A DNA stretch of 64,000 nucleotides from Ursus arctos (lineage: Eukaryota > Chordata > Mammalia > Carnivora > Ursidae), in assembly GCF_023065955.2 (NCBI RefSeq), contig NW_026622808.1:39816475-39880474 (forward strand), written 5' to 3'. The notes under the pieces were generated by a model. The model saw only the letters and a program-made list of their open reading frames with translations. It had not been told where the DNA came from and searched no databases. Positions 47,095 to 57,190 of this stretch are shown in pieces; within the stretch, counting starts at the first letter, position 1; every line of letters begins with the position of its first letter. The position numbers and the translations under genes are program-made.

Positions 47095-47886
47095 TTAGCA
47101 CTTGGTTTTCTGAAAAGAGAATCTGCACACTACTTGATTAGTTTGCATGGTCATTGTGTGTATTAAATTTAATTTGTAAAGATTTTTGTTCAGTATCTTC
47201 ACTTCTATGATCAAACGCTGTATAGAGTTTGTACGTGTCCATTATGACATCTTATCTGCTCTAATTAAAATGCTGATCCTTTTTATTATATGGTACAAAG
47301 AACTAATTTGCAAATAGTAAATCTCTATGTTAGCACAGTTTATTAATGCCTAGATTATATTTTGTTTCCTGAAATATAATTACTTACCATAAAATCTGTT
47401 CCATTGTTTTTAGTTTAAAAAGCAAGTATTAGTTTTGCTTCACAGCATCACTGATCAAGGGAATTGTTATGCTGCAGACAAGAACTATCTGCTTTCATAG
47501 ACCTTAAAGGTGGATTATATATGATTCTTCATTTATAAAAAGGATCCCCTTCTTCAAAATGAAATAGTTCTCTAGTAATTGTATTAATTCATTTATGATT
47601 ATTATGTTTATTTTTTTAATCTACACATTTAAATGCAAATCTTTGGTTATCTTGTATATTAATCAGTTAAGTGCTCACTGTATGTCTACCATTGTATTAG
47701 ATGGAGTACAGTATGTCCCAGGTAGTATGGAACATAAGCGTAAAGCATATGCATTTAACATTTGTTACTAAGAAGAAATCAATGACAGGAATCCTCTTAT
47801 TTCTAGAGAAGTAAGAGTTAGTTGTTAGGAAAGCATACTAATTAAAACTAATTTCTATCATATAACTAAGAAGTTACTATGATTTA

Positions 47887-48010
47887 TGGGAAAGAGTTGG
47901 GCTAGAGTGAGAATTCTAGTCCTATCTCTACCCCTTTCCAGATGTGTAAGCCATTTCAGATCTCTGGACCTTTATTTCCTCATTTGTCAAATGAAGGAGT
48001 AGGTCTTTTC
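47887..48010 (+). repeat. MIR element fragment
   Basis: 'gagttgggctagagtgagaattctagtcctatctctaccc', 'gtgtaagccatttcagatctctggacctttatttcctcatttgtcaaatgaagg'. Sense MIR. Confidence 0.7.
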
Positions 48011-48428
48011 CAAAATTCTGTGTATCTCTGTGGATTCATGCTCCTTTTAAAAATGAAGCTAAATGCTATTGAACAGTTAGAGAACTTGCAAAGAGCTTAC
48101 TGGTTTGCTTGGGTTTGACTGTCAAGCTCAAAAATCAGACAAGAGACCAATGTGTGCTGGGAGTTAGATGCAGTCAGGGGATTAGATGCAAAGACCTCAT
48201 TCAGCCTGGGCTTTAAAGAATGGTCAGGCTTGGGGGAGTAAAGGAGATGGCATGAGCAAAGGTACATGAGGAAAGTAGTCTCGTGACTACTACAGAACTA
48301 CTAAGGAGACTAATAGGAATTGAGTATATTAGGGAGTAATGGAAAATAAGTAATGACTGGATTATGGAGAACTTTAAAAAGTCAGATAAAGATTTCTGCA
48401 TTTGTTATAAGAGGGAGTCAAAATAGGT

Positions 48429-48518
48429 TCTTTTTTTTAATTCAGTTAGCCAATATATAGTTTCAGATGTAGTATTCAGTAATTCATCAGTTGCATATAA
48501 CACCCAGTGCTCATTTAG
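48429..48518 (-). mobile_element. Carnivore L1 3' end fragment
   Basis: 'ttcagttagccaatatatagtttcagatgtagtattcagtaattcatcagttgcatataacacccagtgctca'. This is the same L1 terminus as at 46068, in the same orientation but shorter and with a small internal deletion after 'tatatag'. Confidence 0.85.
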
Positions 48519-48664
48519 ATCACTTCTTCATCTAAGTAAGAGAATTGCTTTAGTATTCCAATATAGGATAGAATGCAGAGGGTCAGGCTAAGTTAAGGGC
48601 AAGAATTTAGACAGCAATGATTAGGGCTTATTCTAAGATTGTAACGTTGGGATTGGTAATTTCA

Positions 48665-50190
48665 AGAGACCTTTTTTAATTATGAAAAATTTCAAACACA
48701 AGAAAAGTTGAAGAGTACCAAAAACACTCATATATGGCCACCACATAGATTCAACAGTCATTAGTGTTTGCCATATTTTCTTTATTTATATGTGTATATA
48801 TGTAGAAATTTTTCTTTTTAACTTTTTATTTTGATACAATTTCAGACTTAAGGTTACAAGAATAGAACAAAGAATCCCATATACTCTTCATCCAGTCTCC
48901 AAATGTTAACCTTTCACTCCATTTGCTGTTACCATTTTACAGAATTTGATTTATCCCTCTCCCTCCTCCATGTACCTTCCTCTCTCTCCCTGAGCCATTG
49001 AGAATAAATTACAGAGCCGATAACCTTTATTCCTAAATACGTAAGTGTATATTTTCTGTTTCTCTTACATAGCCACCATACAACTCTCACAGTTAGGAAA
49101 GTAACAATGATGTATTACATTATCACATCCACAGACCTTATTCACATCTTGTCAGTTTTCTCAGTAATGTCTTTTATAAAAGAAAACTAATGTCATTATG
49201 AAAGAAAATCTTGAGTCATAGTGTATTCACTTGTCATATGTCTTTGGTCTCCTTTCATCCGGAACAATTTCTCAGTTCTTTGTTTATCAGATATTAACAT
49301 TTTTGAAGAGCACAGTTACTTTGTAAAATGTCCCTCAGTAATAATATTGGACATCAGATCAGGAGGCAACTGATGTTGAATTGTTCTGTCACTGGTGATG
49401 TTAACTCTGTATAAATATCCTGTTACTCCTCAACTTTTATCTACTTAGTGTTAGCATCTACTGAGGATTCTTGCCTGAATCAGTTATATATTATAATAGA
49501 TGTCAAATAGTGATTTCCTAATTCTGTCGTTCTTTCTGCATTTGTTAGCTGGCTTTCTATCATAAGGAGGAGTTTTCTTGTCCCTTCCTTCCCTCATTTC
49601 CTTCCTTCATTCTTTCCTTCCTTTCCTTTATCTATATTATTGTGAATTCATGGATTTATGTGTTATTCAGTGGATTATAACCTTTCATTATCATTATTTT
49701 CTTTTGATGCTCACATTCTCCCATGTTTGGCCAGTGGGAGCCCCTTGTATCTTTTCAACATGAACCAGTCTTTCTTTGAGCCCTTTGTTACTTTCTAACA
49801 CAAAAGATGTTCTGCATTCATTTTGTACTTTCCCACCCTTAGCACTGAAATCAACAATTTCTCCAAAGAGCTCTAGTTCTTTTTTAGTGGAGAATAGTAT
49901 TTAGAAACCAAGATCCGAGTATTTGGTGTGCTTATTGTTTCTAGGCCCACTCATAGACAGTTAAGAAATAGATGTATGCATGTACTTATGCCCATACATA
50001 TGTGTGTATCTATCTACAGAGTTTCACATACCTGTATTTATTTCTACATCTGCATTTGTCTATACATTCAGATCTATTACAGTTCATACTCTAATCCTAC
50101 CCTACACCACAGGATTAATTCTGTCTTCCCTATTTCCATATCATTAATTCTGTTCTCCAACAGTAAGAAACCTGGCTTTCTTTATCTACA
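48665..50190 (-). repeat. Ancient L1 segment, antisense
   Basis: 'caaacacaagaaaagttgaagagtacc', 'tttattttgatacaatttcagacttaaggttacaagaatagaac', 'ccatatactcttcatccagtctcc', 'gttttctcagtaatgtctttta', then 'aaccaagatccgagtatttggtgtgctt' follow the antisense 3' region of an old L1. Fragmented and diverged; TTCC-rich stretch near 49.58-49.63 kb inside. Confidence 0.6.
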
Positions 50191-50321
50191 ATATATTTAT
50201 TTATTTGATCACTTTTAGAATACACAAAAAGCAGTTTCAGAGTTACTAACCAGTCCTTCTGTGGAAAAGAAGTCTACATATAGATTTGTTTTTTCTTTGT
50301 TATCAAATTATTAGCCTGGAA

Positions 50322-50527
50322 CAGTAGTTCTCAACAAGGAGCAGTTTTACCCCCAAAGGGACATTTGGCAATATATGGACACATTTTGGTTGTTATAACC
50401 CAGAGGGAAGGCTGCTGGCATTTAGTGGGTAGGGACCAGGGAAACTTCTAAACATGCTACAGTCTACAGGACAGCCCCCAGAACAAAGAATTATTCAGCC
50501 CCAACTGTCAAAAGTGCCAAGGTTAAA
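50322..50527 (+). mobile_element. MER20 (hAT-Charlie, nonautonomous)
   Basis: Near full-length: 'cagtagttctcaacaaggagcagttttaccccc', 'gggacatttggcaatatatgg', 'ggcatttagtgggtagggaccagggaaac', 'gtctacaggacagcccccagaacaaagaattattcagcccc' and 'gccaaggttaaaaa'. It follows the remembered MER20 consensus end to end. Confidence 0.85.
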
Positions 50528-50578
50528 AAAAACACAAACATACAACTAAGAAATTACCTATTGAAGGATGTTATGTAT

Positions 50579-50580
<2 letters not shown>

Positions 50581-50610
<30 letters not shown>

Positions 50611-50616
50611 TTGTTA
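50581..50616. repeat. (TTTTG)n simple repeat
   Basis: TTTTG units with a T-run. No element body adjoining. Confidence 0.85.
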
Positions 50617-51002
50617 AACTGCTTGGAAATAAGATGTAGGCATCATGACACTTACCTCCTAAATACTTCTGATAATAAGAACATTGTCCTACATAATGAC
50701 AAATCCAGAGGTGGGCAGCTAGGTGCAGACTCCAGTGTGTGGTGTTGGAAGAGAAGTTTTGTTGTTACTGTGACAGTGCTCCTGCCACTGGAAAATCTCT
50801 CTCTCTCTCTCTTTACATGCCTCCCCCCCTTATCAAGAGACCTTGTAAAGGAAGAATTGATAGGTTGAATAGAATAGGTGAAACCAGAGTCAAATTTCCT
50901 TTTCCCTGTAGGAAAAAGTTGGATATAGTCTGAGTATGAAAATATGTGTAAGTACATCTAAGACCTGCTGTGATCATATTGTGAAATCTTATTCTTAGCT
51001 TT

Positions 51003-51355
51003 AAAAAAAAAAAGATTTTATTTTTATTTTTTTAAGATTTTATTTATTTAGTTATTTGAGAGAAAGAGAGAGAGAGAGCACAAATGGGGGAGGGACAGAG
51101 GGAGAAGGAGAAGAAGAGGGAGAGACTCTCAAGCAGACTCCTCACTGAGCCTGGAGCCCGCCTTAGGGCTCAATCTCACAACCCTGAGATCACAACCTAA
51201 GCCAAAATAAAGAGTTGGACGCTTAACCGATTGTGCCATTCAGGCACCCCAGAGATTTTATTTTTAAGTAATCTCTATACCCAGCATGGGGATTGAATTT
51301 ACAATCCCAAGATCAAGAGTCACATGCCCTACCAACTGAGCCAGCCAGGTGTCCC
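51003..51355 (-). mobile_element. Older SINE split by a nested SINE
   Basis: The outer antisense copy consists of an A/T tail piece (about 51003-51026) and the body at 51253-51355 ('taatctctatacccagcatg … gagccagccaggtgtccc'). It is interrupted by the inner SINE. Flanking ttcttagcttt (50992) and ctcttagctctt (51356) look like its target duplication. Confidence 0.85.
51027..51252 (-). mobile_element. Inner SINE nested in an older SINE
   Basis: Full-length antisense copy ending 'ccattcaggcacccc', inserted in the tail of the outer element. The duplicated target agattttattttta (51013-51026 and 51253-51266) is itself SINE tail sequence, which fixes the order of insertion. Confidence 0.92.
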
Positions 51356-52158
51356 TCTTAGCTCTTTTGTAATAAGGTTGTTATGCCTGAGCTACTTGTA
51401 AACCAAAGTGATAGTCAAATAGAATGCACTAGAAGAATATGGCCTAACTGATGATATATTTATTTCAGGCAGTGTTCAATAGCAGAAGATTTTAATACAG
51501 TGGAAGATGAGGAGAGTTGCAAGAGAGGAAAGAAGGACATTAGGGGAGGGGGTATATTTGAGATGCAATGTTGGATCTAATTTATTTTGATAAAATTATT
51601 TGGGTTACATCATTTAATAACTCAGCAAATATTTGTTATGTGTTTAGTGTTGGGGAAATACTGATGACAAAGTGAGCATGGTGGAGATTTCAGCCTGGTT
51701 TTTATTTTGTTCTCCACAACTGGGAAAATAATGCTAAAATACTTTTTCTTGAAGAAAAGTTTGTTTTTGTTTTTCCATTTCATTAAGTTCCAAGTGAAAT
51801 TTTTCTGACTTGTTATCAAGTGATTTCAAAATTGATGAAGAATGGTATATGCCCATTTTACTGAATGTCAAGGCTTACATAAGCTCTACATAGTGAAATG
51901 TATAATTTAGTATATATTAATATATATTTTATAATACCATTGCCATGAATTACTAATATATATTTAACTGTACTTGTGTTCTTTCTCCAAGGTAAAATGA
52001 CTAAAATGCTTAATACAATTTGCTTCTTAATTTTATTTAACTTAGTTGTGCTGTGTTCTTTATGCATGTCTAAACATGAAAGAGATGGCTAATATTTGGT
52101 TGTAGAGATTATAGTGTGATACTAACTCTTGCTTTTACAATGAACATATTTTTGTCAG

Positions 52159-52281
52159 ATGACTTGCAGGGTGCACAGTCAGAAATTGAGGCAAAACAAG
52201 AAATTCAGCATCTTCGCAAGGAATTGATTGAAGCCCAGGAACTAGCTAGAGCAAGTAAACAAAAATGCTTTGAACTTCAAG
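52159..52281 (+). CDS. SLMAP: SLMAP exon N: start of second coiled coil
   Basis: A 123-nt, phase 1-1 exon; acceptor 'atatttttgtcag', donor 'gtgaga'. It encodes 41 residues (about 480-520), from DDLQGAQSEIEAKQEIQHLR to ASKQKCFELQ. Strong coiled-coil composition resumes after the acidic linker. It is a long way from exon M (12.1 kb), but close to exons O-R, with which it forms the second compact block. Confidence 0.96.
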
Positions 52282-53323
52282 GTGAGATCAAGATTACATT
52301 GATTCTTTAGGGGATGTGGAAACAATGTGATATAACTGAGTCCAGAGGCATAGTATCTTGCTCCAGATCCACAACTTTATTAACTATGTGATCTTGGGAC
52401 ATTCACTTACCCTCTCGGAACATAGGTTTCAGATCAGTAAAGCGGGGAGAGTTACAGTTGCTCTGCTTCCGTCACGTTGTTGATGTGAGTGAAGATTAAG
52501 AAGGACCTGTACCAATGAAAGATCTTAACAGTTAATTACATATTAGAAGAGGAAGGAAAAAACAACATATTTCAATTTCTAAGTTTTATTTACACTTAGT
52601 GTTGGCTCCTCAGTAGAAGATGAGGGAAATTTATATTCCCTGTGATTTTATAGTGTTTTCTTCAGTAAATGGGAACAACCAGGCAAGGTAAAGGTATAGA
52701 ATCTTGCAGTTTCCCAACCACTTTCTTTTCTAGTTGTTTATTTATCCATAGTGTCACAGGCCAGTGGAGTTGGTGGTATTTATTCCCGAGAGCTTACATT
52801 TCCATATCATTCACAGTAACTACCTAGTTGCAGTCACTTGGTACCGTAGAAAGTCTTAGAACAAGGAGAAGATAAATAGCCTATGGAGTCCTAATGTTCT
52901 CTATGATGACCTTCCTGATCAGGAGGAAGATTCAAATCCCCAGCAGGAACTGGGAACTTTCTGTTAGTTCGCTATGTACTTGGCAGTAAACATGAGTGTT
53001 TTAAGTCTGTTTTTAAAATTTAAGCTCAAAATGCTGATTAACAACTATCAAGAATGCTCCTCATGTTAAGAAGAGTACATATAATTTTGGTGATGTAAGG
53101 TCTAGAAAACTCTGCTACTCGATTTAATAGATGTATTACTTACTACTGTTTTGTGCTCCTAAAATCTTTAAACTGTCTAACTGCTAATACTGATAATACT
53201 TGCTGCTTAGCTTTTGTTTCCTTCAATAATCTTTAGGTGAGAATTTCTTAGAAATTTCCAGCTGCTCAATTCTGAATATTTCCATTAACTCACAAAATTA
53301 GATATACTGTGTTTTATTTTTAG
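52282..53323 (+). other. SLMAP: SLMAP intron N-O
   Basis: A 1042-nt intron with one probable MIR (52341-52500). Otherwise unique. Acceptor 'gttttatttttag'. Confidence 0.85.
52341..52500 (+). repeat. MIR element fragment
   Basis: 'actatgtgatcttgggacattcacttaccctctcggaacataggtttcagatcagtaaagcggggag' aligns to the MIR core in sense. Confidence 0.68.
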
Positions 53324-53398
53324 CTCTTTTGGAAGAAGAAAGAAAAGCCTATCGAAATCAAGTTGAGGAATCCAGTAAACAAATACAGGTTCTTCAAG
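53324..53398 (+). CDS. SLMAP: SLMAP exon O: coiled coil
   Basis: A 75-nt, phase 1-1 exon; acceptor 'tatttttag', donor 'gtatgg'. It reads ALLEEERKAYRNQVEESSKQ then IQVLQ, about residues 521-545. Continuous heptads. Human has STK where SSK is found here (from memory), a conservative change. Confidence 0.96.
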
Positions 53399-53548
53399 GT
53401 ATGGAACACCACCCCAGGGCTATTTGGGATTATTATTGTTTGTAGTGATTCAAAAGGAATGGAAAGTAAGGGTTTAGAGAGTTCCCATTTTTCTTGTCTT
53501 TGGTTTGTCCCTAGAATCTGAGACTATAACTAGGCTCTTGGTGGCCTT

Positions 53549-53587
53549 TTTGTTTTGTTTTGTTTTGTTCAGTTTTGTTTTGTTTTA
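53549..53587. repeat. (TTTTG)n simple repeat
   Basis: About seven TTTTG units, with one interruption (ttcag). Confidence 0.85.
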
Positions 53588-53797
53588 AACATGATTCCCT
53601 AGCATTCTACTAGTGGATACTGGGAGTGGGAAGAGCATGGGTGAAGACATGGGTTTGGTAAGACTGTCACTCTCTGGGTTATATAGCGAGTTACTACAGA
53701 GGGGGTCTTTGGACAGGATATCAATTTGAGCTACTCTGTGCATCAGCACTTTTAGCTTGGTGACATTATTGCTAATGCTCATAACATATTGCATTGA

Positions 53798-53991
53798 GGG
53801 GCACCTGGGTGGCGCAGTCAGCTAAACGTCTGACTCTTGGTTTCAGCTTAGGTCCCGATCTCAGGGTCATGAGTTCAAGCCCCATGTTGGGCTCTGCTCT
53901 TGTCACAGAGTCCACTTGAGATTCTTTCTCCCTCCCTCTATCCCTCCCACTTGTTCTCTCTCTCAAATAAATAAAGCTTTAAAAAAAAAAA
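53798..53991 (+). mobile_element. Carnivore tRNA-derived SINE
   Basis: 'ggggcacctgggtggcgcag', 'catgagttcaagccccatgt', CT stretch and 'aaataaataaagcttt' A-tail. Flanks acatattgcattga (53784-53797) and acatacttgcattg (53992-54005). Confidence 0.95.
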
Positions 53992-54477
53992 ACATACTTG
54001 CATTGCAACAAAAATTATATATCACATGGAATAAAATAATGATCCCTGCAGTGCCTTCATTGGTAAAGGCAGATCTTCATGCCCACCATTTTGCTATCTC
54101 TTTGTGTGAACGATCACAGGTTTATTGCAGAAAAGACCAGAAATATCCTTGCTGCTTGCCAAGGGTTTACTTCAAATAACAGTTCTGGTACTGTTAGGCT
54201 CGAATTGTGGGAGCCCTAGGGGAGATTTTTCTTTCCCATGCTATTGTAAAATTCCTAAAGCAAAATTAATTTGTCTTCATTGTCAAAGAGAGAAGTAATG
54301 GTATTTTAAAATTTTAGTTTGAGATGTAGGGTGAGAAGAAATTAAATAGACAATCTCAGTTCAGAAAAAATGGGGAGTCATTGGATGAGGCGTATGATAT
54401 TTGCCCTAAAATATCCCAGAGAAAAAGCAGTCTTTGGGTTTTCTTTCTTATTTTTGAGTGGGACATTTGAGTTATTT

Positions 54478-54692
54478 ATGTATTTATTTTTAAGAGAGAG
54501 AGAGGGAGGAAAGGAGTGCAAGCAAGCCTAGGAGTGGGAGGGAACGAGGGAAGGGAAGAGAGAGAACATTAAGCAGGCTCCATGCCCCACATGGAGCCCG
54601 ACACAGGGCTTGTTCTCATGACCCTGGGATCATGACCTGAGCCAAAATCAAGAGTCAGACACTTAACCAACTGAGCCACCCAGCTGCCCCGA
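54478..54692 (-). mobile_element. Carnivore SINE, perfect 18-bp target duplication
   Basis: Antisense copy with a GAGAGAGAGAG block and 'ctgagccacccagctgcccc'. Target gggacatttgagttattt is identical at 54460-54477 and 54693-54710. Confidence 0.95.
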
Positions 54693-54746
54693 GGGACATT
54701 TGAGTTATTTTAAAATGTAAGTTTTATTATGGTCAAGTTAGAATTT

Positions 54747-54946
54747 TTTTTTTTTTTTAAGATTTTATTTATTTATTTGACAGAGATAGAGACAGCCAGC
54801 GAGAGAGGGAACACAAGCAGGGGGAGTGGGAGAGGAAGAAGCAGGCTCATAGCAGAAGAGCCTGATGTGGGGCTCGATCCCATAATGCCAGGATCACGCC
54901 CTGAGCCAAAGGCAGATGCTTAACCACTGTGCCACCCAGGCGCCCC
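54747..54946 (-). mobile_element. Young carnivore SINE, same subfamily as 9123-9327
   Basis: Antisense copy with 'ggctcatagcagaagagcct', 'ggctcgatcccataatgcca' and 'gccacccaggcgccc'. Target caagttagaattt is identical at 54734-54746 and 54947-54959. It is nearly the reverse complement of the copy at 9.1 kb, so it is another recent insertion. Confidence 0.96.
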
Positions 54947-56305
54947 CAAGTTAGAATTTCTGGGGTAGATTGTATGTCTTTTTGAAGAGAAAATTCTTTA
55001 AACTCTTATAATTTAATGCCTTTATCCCTTAGCTTATGTAAATCTGATTTCAATCTGTATTTGCATTCTGTAGTGTGTGTGGACAATTTTCCCTAAAGGT
55101 TCTATGACATAGAATTGCCTTTTGTCTTAAAGCGGTCTTACCTAGGCATCATTGAGTGCCCTCTAGTGCCAACATGTGTGTTTTATGACTTTATCCACAA
55201 GTGCATGGTCCTGTTAATCTCTGGCCATTGTGTCTTCAGATTCTGAATTGTTAACCTCTCAATGCTTCCTGCAAACTGAAAAGGCCTCATATGTTTGAAT
55301 GCTGATTTATGAAGCAGCCCTCCCTTTTCTCAGCCTTAAATTCTCTTAATTATTTTAATTATCATTCTTTTCTACCTAATGAACTTTTTCTACCTATAGT
55401 TTTCTTGTGTTATAGTACCCAAGACTATTTTTCTAGTTCTGAACCAAGTATTTTATACAAATTGTTTCCAGTTTAATCCTTGAGGACACAGGACCAGATC
55501 TGTTAAAAATACACCTCTTTGATTAGGCATTATTCATTAATGTTGTCAGTTCATTAATTCAACCAGTAATTCTTGGTTGTTGGCTCTGCTAGTATTGAGG
55601 ATAGAGTATGCATGAGATGTACAGTACATAAGCAAATATAGAATATGGTGTCCGATAAAAGCAGAGTAATGGGCTAGAGAACGAGAGGGCTATTTTTAGA
55701 TAAGACATTAGAGAAAGCTTCTTTAAGGAACTGACATTTAAACTGCAAATTGAATCAAGAACATCAAAGGTTTTACTAATGCGTACCATCTGACCAAGCA
55801 ATTCTATGTCTAGGAATTCACTCTAAGAAAAAAGTCAGGATTGCATTATAAACAGTATTTTTTATAGTAATTAAAAACTGAACAGCCTAAAATGTTTAAA
55901 ATAAAGGATTAGTCAAAGAAGTCACAGTGTAATTTTTTTGTTATTAAAAGATATTCATCACCAGCAGGATAGAGAACACGATATGTATTACAATCCTGTC
56001 CTGTCTTTGCTTTTATACATGTATAAAATGCATATAAAAAATCTAGAAGAATAAATAACAAATGCTAGAAGCAACTTTCACTCTGTGGGAGAAGTAAGAA
56101 GATCACTTTGGTTTTTTTACTCTGTGTTTCTGTATTTTGACATTTTCTGCATTAACATGGATTGCTTGAACTGTTTAATCAAAAGCAACAAACAGCTCTG
56201 ACAGCCTGGGCTGTGCAGTAACTACAATCCCATTTGGGCTGTTCATTTTATTTGTAATTGCTTTGGTCAAAGAGAATGATGGATCAATAAATATACTTTT
56301 TGTAG

Positions 56306-56626
56306 CCCAACTACAGAGGTTACACATCAATATTGAGAATCTCCGGGAGGAGAAGGACAGTGAAATCACAAGCACTCGAGATGAACTGCTTAGTGCCCGA
56401 GATGAAATTTTGCTCCTTCATCAAGCAGCAGAAAAGGCTGCCTCTGAGCGGGACACTGACATTGCCTCGTTACAAGAAGAGCTTAAGAAGGTGCGAGCTG
56501 AGCTTGAGCGGTGGCGGAAAGCAGCGTCTGAATATGAGAAAGAAATTACGAGTCTGCAAAATAGTTTTCAGCTTCGATGTCAGCAGTGTGAGGACCAGCA
56601 GAGAGAGGAAGCAACAAGGCTACAAA
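56306..56626 (+). CDS. SLMAP: SLMAP exon P: main exon of second coiled coil
   Basis: The largest exon here, 321 nt, phase 1-1; acceptor 'ctttttgtag', donor 'gtgagt'. It encodes 107 residues (about 546-652), from AQLQRLHINIENLREEKDSE through LERWRKAASEYEKEITSLQN to EDQQREEATRLQ. Dense Glu/Arg/Leu heptads form a long rod; a CQQC pair (LRCQQCEDQQ) sits near the end. The exon ends in A, so the junction codon with exon Q is AGT (Ser), where I remember human Gly. Other differences from remembered human: HINIEN for HIDTEN and AAEKAA for AAAKVA. Confidence 0.97.
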
Positions 56627-57072
56627 GTGAGTGCGCATATTTTACATAAAGCTCTCAACTCTTGACAATGATAACTTTATAACTTGCACAAAATAACCAT
56701 TTGGGCTATTTTTCTCTGTGATAATAGTTTAGTTGCATAAAGCAATGTTTTTATATGGGACTATAAACATTGTTCAGGTCCGAAAGTTCTACAATAAATT
56801 GAAATTTTTTTACAATTTTATATTTCAATATTACTGAAATTATTTGTCTTATAAAAGTGAGGTAGGAAGAAAATATCGAAGTTCAAGGTGATGGCACTTA
56901 CCTGAGATATAGATGCAAAATAAACAGGAACCAAAGAATAGCCATGTAAAATTTTACTACATGTTTTTAAGGGGGGGCAAGTATGTTTTTCTCTGAAATA
57001 TTTCCCTTATCCTTTGAATTATTATAGAAGTTATGTTCCTATATTAATGAATATGTTTTGGGACTATTTTAG
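56627..57072 (+). other. SLMAP: SLMAP intron P-Q
   Basis: A 446-nt intron without any recognised element; acceptor 'ggactattttag'. Confidence 0.87.
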
Positions 57073-57190
57073 GTGAACTAGAGAAGTTGAGAAAGGAATG
57101 GAATGTATTGGAAACCGAATGCCATTCTCTAAAAAAGGAAAATGTTTTGTTATCATCAGAACTGCAGCGGCAAGAAAAAGAATTGCACAA
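57073..57190 (+). CDS. SLMAP: SLMAP exon Q: coiled coil
   Basis: A 118-nt exon entering in phase 1 and leaving with two bases of an Asn codon; donor 'gtatgc' after CACAA, a weak site. It reads SELEKLRKEWNVLETECHSL then KKENVLLSSELQRQEKELH, about residues 653-692. Its loss alone would shift the frame. Human NALE and KRE are NVLE and KKE here (from memory). Confidence 0.96.

Larger units (their letters stand above)
40044..52158 (+). other. SLMAP: SLMAP intron M-N (12.1 kb)
   Basis: This intron carries SINEs at 40068, 42770, 43010, 46895 and the nested pair at 51.0-51.4 kb. It also has MIRs, L2-like antisense stretches between 43.8 and 45.9 kb, three antisense L1 pieces (46068, 48429, 48665-50190) and a MER20 (50322). 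About 40.3-41.9 kb and 47.1-47.8 kb show nothing recognisable. No coding exon seen; short frames here have no domain signal. Confidence 0.8.
53399..56305 (+). other. SLMAP: SLMAP intron O-P
   Basis: A 2907-nt intron with a (TTTTG)n repeat near 53.55 kb and SINEs at 53798, 54478 and 54747. 55.0-56.3 kb has no SINE; L2-like texture near 55.6-55.75 kb is too weak to annotate. Acceptor 'atactttttgtag'. Confidence 0.83.

Noticed and set aside
56263..56305. In-frame upstream extension of exon P
   Set aside because: It begins at a non-ATG codon, crosses the acceptor 'ctttttgtag' and is not SLMAP sequence. It is the intron 3' end read in frame by chance.
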